A DNA stretch of 64,000 nt, taken from positions 11,574,017-11,638,016 of the forward strand of contig NC_084677.1 of the NCBI RefSeq assembly GCF_028389875.1, read 5' to 3'. Origin of the DNA: Rhea pennata (lineage: Eukaryota > Chordata > Aves > Rheiformes > Rheidae). A model generated the notes under the pieces. It was not told the origin of the DNA and did no database searches. It saw only the letters and a program-made list of their open reading frames with translations. Both the position numbers and the translations under genes were made by a program. Below are positions 1-20,534 of this stretch, piece after piece. How positions within the stretch are numbered: position 1 is the first letter of the stretch; the number at the start of each line of letters is the position of its first letter.

Positions 1-9337
<9,337 letters not shown>

Positions 9338-9372
9338 CCGTCGCCCACCACCACACACTTGATGGCCTGCAT
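9338..9372 (-). CDS. RAC1: RAC1 coding exon 1 (start codon, residues 1–12)
   Basis: The start codon is at 9,370–9,372 on the minus strand. The exon encodes MQAIKCVVVGDG, the beta-1 strand and the first half of the P-loop, and ends at GGCGACGG|gtgagtg after 35 coding nt. This N-terminus separates RAC1 from CDC42 (MQTIKCVVVGDG) and RHOA. The exon sits inside a large CpG island and has no TATA box nearby, as expected for a housekeeping gene. Confidence 0.98.
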
Positions 9373-9669
9373 CGGGGCTGCGGCGCCGCGGGGGCTGCTC
9401 GGGGCGCGGCGGGGCGGAGCGGAGCGGGCAGCGCCGCGCGAGAAGGGAGCCGGCGGCGGTCTGCGCACCGGGCCGCGGCCGCCTCCGCCCTGTGCCTGGC
9501 AGCGGGGACGAGGCAGCGGCCACCACCCAAGGCGGGGAGAGGGAGGACTGCGGGGAAACAGGAAGCGGCCGCACGGCTCACATCCGGCCGGGCCGCGCTC
9601 GGCCCCGCCCCCGGGCGCGCTCGGCGAGGCGCCACCCGCGCGCCGAGCCGCTTCGTGCTTTCCCGGCAC

Positions 9670-9848
9670 GGCGCCGCCGCGGCTTCGGGGCGCTTCGGCG
9701 GCGCTCGGGTCTCTCCGCCGCGACGCACCGCGGAGGCTTCGGCGCCGCTCGGCAGCGCTCGGCGCCGCCGCGGCTTCGGGGAGCTTCGGCTCCGCTCGGG
9801 TCTCTCCGCCGCGCCGCGGGGGGGCTTCGGAGCCGCTCGGCAGCGCTC
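9670..9848. repeat. ~91-bp tandem duplication upstream of RAC1
   Basis: Two head-to-tail GC-rich units, 9,670–9,760 and 9,761–9,848. Both begin GGCGCCGCCGCGGCTTCGGG, share the internal GCTCGGGTCTCTCCGCCGCG, and end in GCTCGGCAGCGCTC. They differ by a few substitutions and a small deletion. Both lie just upstream of RAC1 exon 1, where the core promoter should be. Confidence 0.85.
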
Positions 9849-10420
9849 GGCTCCGCGTGGGCGGGGCCGCCGCGCCTGTGCCACTGACCCAGTGCGGGAG
9901 CGGCGCCGCGCTGCCCGGCGCCGCCGCCGCGCGGGGGCCCCGCTTGGCCGGGGGGGCGGCGCGTCCGCGCGCCCCTCACCCGCCGCTCAGGCCGCGGCTT
10001 GGCGCTCCCCGCGGCGGGAGGCGGCGCCGAGCGGTGCGATGGGTGGGGATGCGTTTCTGCTTAGCTGTGGTTAGCGCTTTGGCACTCCAAAGGTTTTAAG
10101 AAAAATGAAGATCAGTGTCACAATATTTTCTATGGTTTTGCCCATGTTTTATTAACCAATTTTGCAGGATCAAAGCAGGAGGCCTATAAACTGTAAGTGT
10201 ATCCACCCAGGAACAATACTAGTGTCAACATGTACTCATTTCTGGGATGCTTTAGAATTTATTGCTTTAGACTTTTCCACGAGAAAACAGACATTTTTAG
10301 GAACTACTGAACTGGAGGGTGTGCTTTAGCATGTAAGTACCTAGTTATGTACTGGAACACATAGGTGAACGGAATAATTTAAAAGTCATGCAGAGGAGGT
10401 CCCGTGATCCCAGGAGTCAC

Positions 10421-10426
10421 TTTATT
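10421..10426 (-). terminator. Polyadenylation signal AATAAA for gene 'alpha'
   Basis: AATAAA on the minus strand, 76 nt after the TAG stop at 10,502–10,504 of the last alpha exon. It is about 350 bp before the RAC1 CpG island, so alpha would end just upstream of the RAC1 promoter on the same strand. Confidence 0.5.
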
Positions 10427-10501
10427 AGATCAATACTGCGTTAGTTCTTGCAGTAATTCTGCTCGCAGAGAAGCTTCTGGTGGGACTGACATACGTGACC
10501 G

Positions 10502-10585
10502 CTAATCTCCGTCACATTGCCACCCTCTGAGAAGTGTGAGGAAAGGCCCAAGCTCATGCTGCCTCTCTGCCAAACGACGACGAAT
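10502..10585 (-). CDS. Gene 'alpha' last coding exon (unrecognised protein)
   Basis: Minus strand. A strong acceptor (polypyrimidine gggtcttttctattgatttcgccag) is followed in phase 0 by 27 codons, beginning IRRRLAERQHELGPFLTLLR and ending WQCDGD before TAG. The phase fits the exon at 10,730–10,881, and the splice joins a basic helical stretch ...FFAQQKKMR to IRRRLAERQ. An AATAAA follows at the right distance. I do not recognise the protein. The exon model is inferred. A decayed pseudogene is possible, but there is no stop or frameshift in it. Confidence 0.55.
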   Translation of the reverse strand: MRRRLAERQHELGPFLTLLRGWQCDGD

Positions 10586-10729
10586 CTGGCGAAATCAATA
10601 GAAAAGACCCTACCACCCCGGATGGCTTTCCAGTGGTTTGATCTCATATTACTTTTTGAACATTTCTAAGTGAATTTGATACTGCACAATGCAACCTCAC
10701 CAGTGGGCAGAGCATTCCATGGTACTTAC

Positions 10730-10881
10730 CCTCATTTTCTTTTGCTGAGCAAAGAAACTTCTCTCATAATTCACTTCAGTCAGGCAAACATCATAAAGAT
10801 CACTATAACCTGAAAAGCTATTGCAGCACTGTTTATTTCCCGCAACATTTGCACCTCCATACGCCCTCATGCAGATGGAAG
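10730..10881 (-). CDS. Gene 'alpha' penultimate coding exon
   Basis: A 152-nt minus-strand exon (50 codons) with acceptor gagaacagatatttcag|CTTCC and an excellent donor ATGAGG|gtaagtacc. It enters with 2 nt (phase 1) and leaves in phase 0. The translation includes MRAYGGANVAGNKQCCNSFS, then GYSDLYDVCLTEVNYERSFF and AQQKKMR. Codon use and residue mix look protein-like. A second acceptor nine bases upstream gives the same frame. The family is not recognised. Confidence 0.6.
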
Positions 10882-11039
10882 CTGAAATATCTGTTCTCAT
10901 TTAAGCTAAACGTCCTTAAACTCGACACTCAGCTGCTAGCGATGTCCTGGCAACTGTTCCCTAGCCAGCAGCCGGGAGCCGCGGAAGCGAGGTGTGGGCA
11001 GCATCACAGTGCTCTTGCTGTTCTTGGCTCCTGCGACAC

Positions 11040-11108
11040 TTGCGGAGCTCCTGAGATACTGCTTAGAAACAGAGCAGACATGGAGCTCGTCTAATTTGTG
11101 CCACAGGC
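11040..11108 (-). CDS. Gene 'alpha' possible coding exon (LWHKLDELHV)
   Basis: Minus strand, very strong acceptor ttctgtgtctccccag|GCCTG. It reads LWHKLDELHVCSVSKQYLRS in a frame that enters in phase 1. The donor GCAA|gtgtcg is weak and would leave in phase 1. The frame stays open further to a TAG near 10,934, so a longer or terminal version is possible. The exon is optional, because its neighbours at 13,220 and 10,881 can also join each other in phase. Confidence 0.35.
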
Positions 11109-11109
11109 C

Positions 11110-13160
11110 TGGGGAGACACAGAATATAGATTCAAGGGACATACAAAACTACTTTAAATTTTCCCACCATCTGCTATTCCTCTGCTGGTTCTTACATTAT
11201 CCAATGTCATCAGATGGTTAATGCTTTTTTTAAATTGAAAAAGAGGTACAAAAAAATTTACAATACTAAAACATGCAGTCTTCTTCAGTGGTTTATATAT
11301 CCTAAACAATAACACCTATAATACTTTTCTGTTACTTTTTGTAACATACATTGTTACATTACTTCATTTTTGCCTTTTGTTAAAAGGTAAAATAATTATA
11401 TTTTTTGCTGTGGTTATAGAAACTGACTGTCATTTTAAAATACAAATTAGTAGCATAAAAATACAGTAATAGAGAAAAGGCAGTAATGGAGAAAAATATT
11501 TATGTTAGCACAAATTGTTCTTATGATCCTGTTATGAAACAAGCAATATCGCTATATATATGTTCTTTTCAGTGCTCCTCCATCTGATTCTTTCAGAATC
11601 AATTGTTTCGTATTGTCAAAAAAATAAGTTAAAGCACAAGATATGCTTTGAACAGCTTTCAAATTGATTATTTTAATTTTAATTGGGTATGTAAAGACTA
11701 ACATAAAATATCTACATAAATATTCACTACTAGCCACTAAAAATAATATTACAAATTGGATAGATGACGATGATGATAGATGCACCCAGTTTTGTTTCCA
11801 CATGTTTGCAAATCTTCTTTCCCTCAAATACTACAAAAATAAATCTGTTCGAATAGTTCAAAACTTTGCATTTGGAATCTTAGTTGATACCTCTCTTAAG
11901 CTAACTATTCTTAGATGCCCCGCAAGACAAATTTAGTTGCGTGTACTTAGGGTATGTTACGCATTAATTAATTGTGTTTTTAATTAATTTTAGTATATTT
12001 CAGCTATGCTTTGCTGCTTCTTTTTTATTAGCTGGTATGTAGTATACTTGGTTTTAAAGAGAAACAAATAACTTATATAGTGCTACAAATGTGTAAAACT
12101 ATTTGCAAACATGTTTATTTACCTGAGAACATGAGAAGAGATGGATACAGGGAACAGGTCGAAACATTAGTTCGTCAAAAGATAAGGAACTTAGAATTGG
12201 AGATTAGTATGAGAGGCAACGCAAAAGAATGAGAAGTTAAAAACAAACAATTTCATAGAGCAATATCTGCTCGATAGACTGCACTGCTGAGCAGTACATA
12301 GAATACAGTTAAAAATGAAGTACACAGAGGAGTGTGTAAAAGAAAAAAGAATGAATGGCAGCAACTGTAACCAGTCTTTCCATAATTCTGATAAAATGAT
12401 GAGTCATAAGCCTGACACTCCGATCAGTCCTAATTCTGATCCATGATCTATCACACTATCTTTTCTTAACCACTACATTTTTTTTTCCTTAGACATTGAG
12501 AGGAAATCATTATTTATTATTGTTCCAGGTACTGCCTGAGTGCATACTGTGTATGTGCTGGCACTGACGGAGGATTATGATCCTTTGTGGGTGGGGAGCG
12601 GCAGGGAAATCACGCTGATGCAATACTGGAAAGTTTTACTCACCATGACATAGAATATCAGGACTACAGAGACAATAATAATTTGCATTTTTATAGCATC
12701 TCTCATCCCAAACTATTACTGTGTTCCTTCACATGTTAGTTAATTAATAAAGCCACACACAAATCACTAGAAATGGAGATACAAAGTAGCATGCCTATTG
12801 TACATACGGGGAAACACATCAGTGAAAAAATACAGAACACCTAAGCGTGATTCAGAGATCTGTTCTCTTATACCTAGATGACACTTCCGGCTGACAGCAG
12901 CTCTGTTCAACTGCTTTAAGCAAACAGTGTTTCACAGTATCTAAGTCAAAAGTAAAAGCCTGTTTTTACTGATAGTGTAAAAACTGTTTTGGGGCAAAAA
13001 GCTGTAATCATAGTTCACAGCAACTTGAAATTAAGGGTTGGGCTGAAAAAGATCAGGAGCCAATTTTGCACAAACCAAAGGTAAATCACTGAGTGTCAGA
13101 GGGTGGAAACAAGTTTTTAGCCTATGCACTCTTGCATCTTCAGATATTTGTAACAGAAGC
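11110..13160. other. Intergenic/intronic sequence without clear gene
   Basis: AT-rich DNA between candidate alpha exons. At 12,633–12,652 (minus) a 20-nt segment has both a good acceptor and a good donor, but its phase fits no neighbour. Around 12,660–12,830 there may be an old interspersed repeat. Nothing else is seen. Confidence 0.5.
12660..12830. repeat. Possible ancient SINE/LINE 3' fragment
   Basis: The run ATTTGCATTTTTATAGCATC, followed ~130 bp later by TACGGGGAAAC, resembles degraded MIR/L3-type 3' ends (small-intestine-like 'cell count' region followed by a tract ending in GGGGAAAC) in reverse orientation. Low similarity; tentative. Confidence 0.3.
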
Positions 13161-13166
13161 AGCATG

Positions 13167-13191
13167 AATAAGTAAATAAATAAATAAATAT
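13167..13191. repeat. (AAAT)n microsatellite
   Basis: Tandem AAAT units, about six copies. Confidence 0.9.
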
Positions 13192-13219
13192 TTCTCTTAT
13201 AAACTCTTAAAACTCTTAC

Positions 13220-13260
13220 TTTTAAACAGGATTTCCAAATGCTTTTTCATCCTATGATAG
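13220..13260 (-). CDS. Gene 'alpha' coding exon (YHRMKKHLEILFK)
   Basis: A 41-nt minus-strand exon. The acceptor is acaatcctttttag|CTATC and the donor TTAAAA|gtaaga. It enters with 1 nt and leaves with 1 nt, matching the exon at 14,669–14,693 before it and both possible exons after it. The translation YHRMKKHLEILFK is helical and basic, like the rest of the series. The exon is short, so it is supported mainly by the phase match on both sides. Confidence 0.45.
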
Positions 13261-14668
13261 CTAAAAAGGATTGTTTTACTCTAAAAAATGTACTGAAGAA
13301 TTGATTTTATGCTCATTGGAATTGGTGGTAAAAGGCACATGATTAATCATGTAGCACTGGGGCTATAGTAACTGATGTAAAGAAACATGTAAGCACAGCA
13401 CTGAGCATCCTAAATTCCTTCCTGGATTCCAGTTAGCAAAGTGATAGTATCTCTCACTGTAGAGGAAATTCAGAGTATCTTCACTGAAGTCGGGGAGATA
13501 CAGTGACAACAAAAATCATGTTAGAAAATAATATAATCCACAAACAATGGTCTACAATTTTAAATATTCCAGGCAGACATTTTTTGCATGATTAGTTTCC
13601 GGAATTTTGAAAAAAGACCTGTGCTAGCATGTGGTATGTGCACTGATCAAATATAGTACACAGTCTGCTCTAGAGGAACCAAAGCCAACAGTAAAAAAAG
13701 GAATCACAACTTTTAAATGTCAGCATTTGCTGCATTAGAGAGAAGAGATTAAAGGAAAATGCAAGTAAAATGCTAGTATAAAAAATTCTAAATTAATAAT
13801 GAGGCATTGTAAAATAAATAAATGCATCACATTCATGTGATATTAGCATAGATGGTTTAGCTGGTATACATACATACACAAAAGAAACAAGCCATTTGTT
13901 TTCTTAAGGTACGTTCTGATAAACATCAATTATGTGAAGAATTTTAGTTATAAAAAAAACACATTTTTTTTAATAATGCTCAGGTTTAGCAAACAGTAAC
14001 TAACTGTCAGTGCTTACTACTGTGGGAACTGTTGTTGAAGACATATATAGTAATCACTGTATATGCCTATAAGCTTTCTGGAATAGGCATATTATGATGT
14101 ATTTATAAACAAGGAACTGAAACTTTTCTGTGTCACTTCTCTTTTTTATCACTGTAACTCTCTCAGCAGAAATAAGAGAATAAACCTTTTGCTGATTTTA
14201 AGTATCTCATAATGTCCTGAGGTGACAGATTGCTGAAGCACAAAGATGTATAAGGAACAGATTCCCCTCACCTTCTACCTATCTTGAAATCCAGCATTTC
14301 ACAGAAGTGGGCTTTAAAATGCTAAGGGAAAGGATAAAGGTTTAACCATTAGTTAAAAGGTTTAGTCCATTCAGTATTGCTGTTTTTACTGCCTTGCGTT
14401 GGCTGATTGTTTTTGAGTGTAGTCACATTAATAAAGACCCAAGGCTACAAACTTGGTCCTGGCAACCTGATTCGTTTTGAAAATTTGATTTATTTTTTAT
14501 TTTTGTTATTATTATTATTTTTTCCTCCAAGCTTATGGACTTGCTTATGGGCTTAACAGAACTAGACCTGAAATGGACCAAGTCTCCTGAGGTCAGTTTG
14601 ATGGAGGATAGGCAGAGCGATGAGGAGAAGCCTAGTTCCCTCTTTCATGCCACACAGTTATAACTCAC

Positions 14669-14693
14669 GTATCAGCTAACAACTTCTCTTGGA
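14669..14693 (-). CDS. Gene 'alpha' 25-nt microexon (QEKLLAD)
   Basis: Minus strand, strong acceptor ttgtcttgccctccag|TCCAAG and donor GATAC|gtgagtt. It enters in phase 1 and leaves in phase 2, joining to the next exon as QEKLLADTYHRMKKHLEILF. It is too short to stand on its own. The two consensus splice sites and the phase fit are the evidence. A 33-base T run (minus strand) lies upstream of its acceptor. Confidence 0.4.
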
Positions 14694-14722
14694 CTGGAGG
14701 GCAAGACAATAAATAGATGTAG

Positions 14723-14725
<3 letters not shown>

Positions 14726-14758
<33 letters not shown>
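14726..14758. repeat. A33 homopolymer (T33 on the minus strand)
   Basis: Thirty-three uninterrupted A residues on the plus strand. On the minus strand this is a T33 tract ending 32 nt before the microexon at 14,669–14,693, so it lies where a polypyrimidine tract or branch region would be. An AATAAA at 14,708–14,713 on the plus strand gives a retrocopy-like look, but the microexon explains the pyrimidine-rich context better. Confidence 0.9.
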
Positions 14759-14759
<1 letters not shown>

Positions 14760-14855
14760 ATTAAATCAAACCCAGAAATTAAAATAAACAATTTCTCATG
14801 TAACACAATGAGGGTTCAGAACATAAAGATACATTTACTACAGAAATAACACAAC

Positions 14856-15017
14856 TTTCAAAAGTGACTATATTCCTCCTTGAACTGATTCCTTCTTGGA
14901 ACTGCTTGTAGAAATTCTGAAGAATGTAAGAATTTCTTTTTAATATTGCATATGTTGAAGACAAGCTATTTAGGGCAAGCTGTATGCAACACTGAATGTG
15001 CTGCAACACAGTAGCTT
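14856..15017 (-). CDS. Gene 'alpha' coding exon (largest internal)
   Basis: A 162-nt minus-strand exon. The acceptor is gaactcttgcag|AAGCT, an NAGNAG site that can shift by one codon to 15,014. The 53-codon frame includes ATVLQHIQCCIQLALNSLSS, then TYAILKRNSYILQNFYKQFQ and EGISSRRNIVTFE, a mostly helical sequence. The donor GAAA|gttgtg is weak, and this end is uncertain. A phase-1 exit would join the microexon at 14,669–14,693. The family is not recognised. Confidence 0.5.
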
Positions 15018-15107
15018 CTGCAAGAGTTCATATTATCAGTACTCTAAAATATATCTACCTATACCTTGACAACACTGTGTTGTTAGAAATCAAGATGTGT
15101 TTTACAC

Positions 15108-15139
15108 CTAATTTTTTGAAAGATTTGGGGGAGGGCGCT
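15108..15139 (-). CDS. Gene 'alpha' possible coding exon (SALPQIFQKI)
   Basis: Minus strand, acceptor gatgttgcctatcttag|AGCGCC, open in phase 0 as SALPQIFQKI. Two donors are possible: AG|gtgtaa, or two bases later AGGT|gtaaaa. Only the second joins the 14,856–15,017 exon (via its alternative acceptor at 15,014) in frame. Tentative. Confidence 0.3.
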
Positions 15140-15191
15140 CTAAGATAGGCAACATCACAGACCAAAAGAATAAACCAAATGCTTCTGTCAC

Positions 15192-15241
15192 CAGGACAAT
15201 AAGGTCTCTGAGGGACGCCACGGATTCAAGACAGACCACTG
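15192..15241 (-). CDS. Gene 'alpha' possible coding exon (VVCLESVASLRDLIVL)
   Basis: Minus strand, excellent acceptor catattttccttccccag|CAGTGG. The 16 codons VVCLESVASLRDLIVL run to donor CTG|gtgaca. It enters in phase 1 and leaves in phase 0, matching the next candidate exon at 15,108–15,139. A second frame (QWSVLNPW...) is also open, so the frame choice rests on phase. Confidence 0.35.
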
Positions 15242-15819
15242 CTGGGGAAGGAAAATATGACATCAGCAGACAGGCAACCATAGTCAGTGACAAGTTTCCT
15301 TCAGTTCTGAAAAAAGTACTCACAAAAAGAGGTTTGTTGGGATTTTTTTTTTAACTGAACTTTTGGTCCAGAAGAGTAGAAGAGAGAGAAGACTACAGGA
15401 ACTGAAGAAAACAAAATGGTTTATTGTCTTAAAGATCCAATTTTTTCCTTTCTCTATTTTTGGTTATGACCTCATTCTCTTATCAATCATTGTATCAATT
15501 GTTGTATACAATCATTTCTGCAAACATAGTGGATATAAAAAGGCATCAGAAAGAAAGTACTCTAAGTTTAGATAACCCTAAAATCTGTCTCATTTAAAAT
15601 ATTGTGGTCATATTTTGTTACGCTATTATTGTTTCATAGTTGTTTTAACAGAGAACCTTGGAGACCTAATCATAAGCATAAGGATTGTCCCGTGCCACAC
15701 ACCAGAGCAAAGGGATGTCCCTTCGCAGAAGAGGCCTATCCAAAAGAGAGGAAGACAGAAATAGTTAAATAGGGCAATCCTATTAGATAACATTGGCCTA
15801 TATGGTAGGCACATCAGAA

Positions 15820-17100
15820 GTGTAATTTGCCATTCTTTTGGAAATGTGATAACTAAAGAGCCTTGAAGGAGAACAGAGGCACCTTTGTATATGCCTGTGA
15901 GGAGCTGCTCCTAAATACAATGGATGTAAGTAGAGAAGATTAAGAGCACATTTTGAGAATATAGCAAGTCAGTAATGTTGGCCACCAAGATTTTTTGAGT
16001 GGGTATAGGAATAAATATTTAAATATATGAGAAGACATTTTAGGTAGAATGGAATAAAACATGAACTTGAAATATAAGGGTGTGCTCATCTGATGCAGCT
16101 GAGAAAGCAGAGTCAAAGGACAGGAGATGATTGGATTAATGTGATAGAAAATGATCTCTGCAACTATCAGCCACAAATGGCTGTTGTCCGTTCCCAACTT
16201 CTACATATTAAAATGTTCTGTCTAAATTGGAAAGGAAAGATTTTACCACCACGAGAAAGCTGAAATCAAAGGAGGAAGTGTGGGTTAGCTTTGAGGTTTA
16301 GTTTCACTGTCTAAATAATTAAGTAATTTCCAAAGCTTGATCTGACAAAATCCAGTAAAGCTCTTCAACTGGTGTTCAGTTGCATTAACGACTGCTTTCT
16401 TTACTGGAATCCTAAAGCTTCTTCTGTCAGTCACACTACTTAATTAAATAATTAGATCCAAATCAATATTAATATTTATTTATTGATTTGATATGATTTA
16501 ATATCACCTGTTCTAAGTGCAAAAAAGTAATTTACTGTTAATATTTTTTATTTGTGCCAATGTTTAAATTAAGATATTAAAATTGATACTGTATCATTCC
16601 TCTTTCAATGAGGAACATAAGCTCTGACAGATATCTACTGATAAGTATAAAAGTTTAATCAGCTTTTTGATTTAATCTTTTTACCAGGCTGAATTCCAGT
16701 TTACTCATGGAAAATTGTTAAACATCCTGTGGCAGCTAAATCACATTTGTGCTTAGTTGTTGAGAAGGTTATCTCAGCATGCATGACAGAGAAGGGAAAG
16801 GAGACGATTAGGAATGTGAATTATCCTGGAATTCCTGCACAGGGCCAGGGAGGCCGCCTGCAGGGCCTGCGATACTAACAGGGTTATTACAAACCTCAGA
16901 TAAGGAAAGAGAAGATAAACTACTGTCTTCACAGACTAGCAGAGCTGAGCTGGCACAGGAAGGAGAATGGGAGTACTGTGCACTATACAGCAGCAATACC
17001 ACTGCCATTACATTACTTAGCTGTTTGCAAAAGCACCATGCCTGTCGGCGACCAGCAGTGTGAGAGAGGTGAAGGAACCGTGGCACTGGAAGCTGCTGCA
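15820..17100. other. Non-genic or intronic stretch
   Basis: Contains a very AT-rich block near 16,440–16,600 and a strong minus-strand acceptor at about 15,733 (gtcttcctctcttttggatag). The frames after that acceptor are ambiguous, so I do not call an exon. Minus-strand ORFs near 16,808–17,116 have plausible acceptors but no consistent phase. Confidence 0.4.
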
Positions 17101-17154
17101 TCATCTCTATGAACAATATTCACGGCTTCATACTCTTGCCCTTTTTTGCACTAC

Positions 17155-17294
17155 TTGCTGAAATAATAGAGTATATTTTTTGAATGGATTCGTGATCAGA
17201 GTGGGGGTTATTATTCCAAGTTCTCCAAAACAAAAACAGTGCAGCCCACAAGTCATTTGAAAGTTCTCCCCATTTGCGATAGTACAGGCAGGTG
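17155..17294 (-). CDS. Gene 'alpha' possible upstream coding exon (YYRKWGELSNDLW)
   Basis: A 140-nt minus-strand candidate. The acceptor is ttgtctgcttcgtcctctag|CACC and the donor GCAA|gtagtg. The frame that leaves in phase 1 reads TCLYYRKWGELSNDLWAALF, then LFWRTWNNNPHSDHESIQKI and YSIISA, and would join the exon at 15,192–15,241 in phase. An upstream acceptor near 17,350 (gatccgttttcag|GCTAGG) keeps the same frame open. A second frame is also open, so this exon is less certain than those nearer the 3' end. Confidence 0.35.
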
Positions 17295-18279
17295 CTAGAG
17301 GACGAAGCAGACAAAGGATATGAAATCCTAGATAAATCCTTCCTAGCCTGAAAACGGATCATTCATCTCTGACTAAAGAACTGACAGAAGTCTGTGACTA
17401 AGGAGGGATTTGAGATACACTGAATCTGGTAGGATATCCTGTGGAAGATGGACAAGTTCCTGATTAGGTAGGCTTTAAGATATATTTTATTTGCGATGCT
17501 TCTTATGTGAATAAGGAATATTTTGTGTTATAAAAATTGGCAGGATAATCTTATCCATGAGAGTACATAACTCCACATGCTGAAATTCAGTCATGTGTGC
17601 TTAGATCTGTGAATCTAAGTGAACTGCAGCAGCCTCAAGTTCAAGAACCAGCCCTGAAGGAAGTGGATGGTGGGCTTCCACACTGAGAAGAGATCTAAAG
17701 CCCTGAGATCTGAATGGGTTCCTTCAGAACTGTTCAGAGCTTGATTTTTCTGTTTCATTATACAGTTATTTGAATACAGTTAATTGAATGGAAATGGCAA
17801 AGAAGAGTACTGGGAGAAAGCTGAGGCCATTTTATTCCTGCGTTTCACCATCTTCATAAATGGTACTGGTCATCTGTTCACCTCTTGGGTCTGTTCCCTC
17901 TATCTGCAGGGTGAGCGCCGTGATGCTGATTTATTTTGAAGAACTTCCTATGAAATGTTTGCAAACTGTTTTGGAAGTTTAAAGCATAACTTGCTCTTAA
18001 ACAATGGGTTGTAAACACAGAATAACTGAGATAGCGGCTTGAAAAAAGTACAGAAAATACTTCCTTGTGGAAACAGCAAGCATGTAGAATTGATCATCTA
18101 ACTGCGTAAGGAATAGAACAAACAAACAAAAGCCTTTGAAAGTTGTTATAAATATTGACGGCCCATGCGTGTTTTACTGAGATGGTTCAGAGGGCACACC
18201 TGGGCCAAGCCCTCAAGCTTCTCCGCCCCAGCTGAGAGGTGCTAATTCCACAGGAAACAGGTTTTATAAAGAGTCACAG

Positions 18280-20425
<2,146 letters not shown>

Positions 20426-20446
20426 GTCCATATTGAGATCCACTGA
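20426..20446 (+). CDS. SMIM10L3: SMIM10-family small membrane protein, exon 2 (C-terminus)
   Basis: After a strong acceptor (gttctttctttttag), GTC CAT ATT GAG ATC CAC TGA encodes VHIEIH and stop, the conserved C-terminus of the family (…NVRLQVxIEIH). The phase matches exon 1 exactly, so the intact 68-residue protein is visible. The same exon continues into the FAM220A-like ORF 88 nt later. Confidence 0.85.
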   Translation, partial: VHIEIH

Positions 20447-20534
20447 TTTGTGGCTTGGTATGCCACTTGTGCTCTATGTTGGAACTAAAGTCAGTCACGT
20501 TCTTCAACTCAGCCTGTCATGAAACAGCGAAGCT

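Noticed and set aside
12633-12652. 20-nt minus-strand microexon with strong acceptor and donor
   Set aside because: Its phases fit neither neighbouring alpha exon in any frame.
14500-14758. Processed retrocopy suggested by AATAAA 12 nt before an A33 tract
   Set aside because: No coding remnant or target duplication was found, and the reverse strand explains the region as the pyrimidine-rich upstream of a microexon acceptor.
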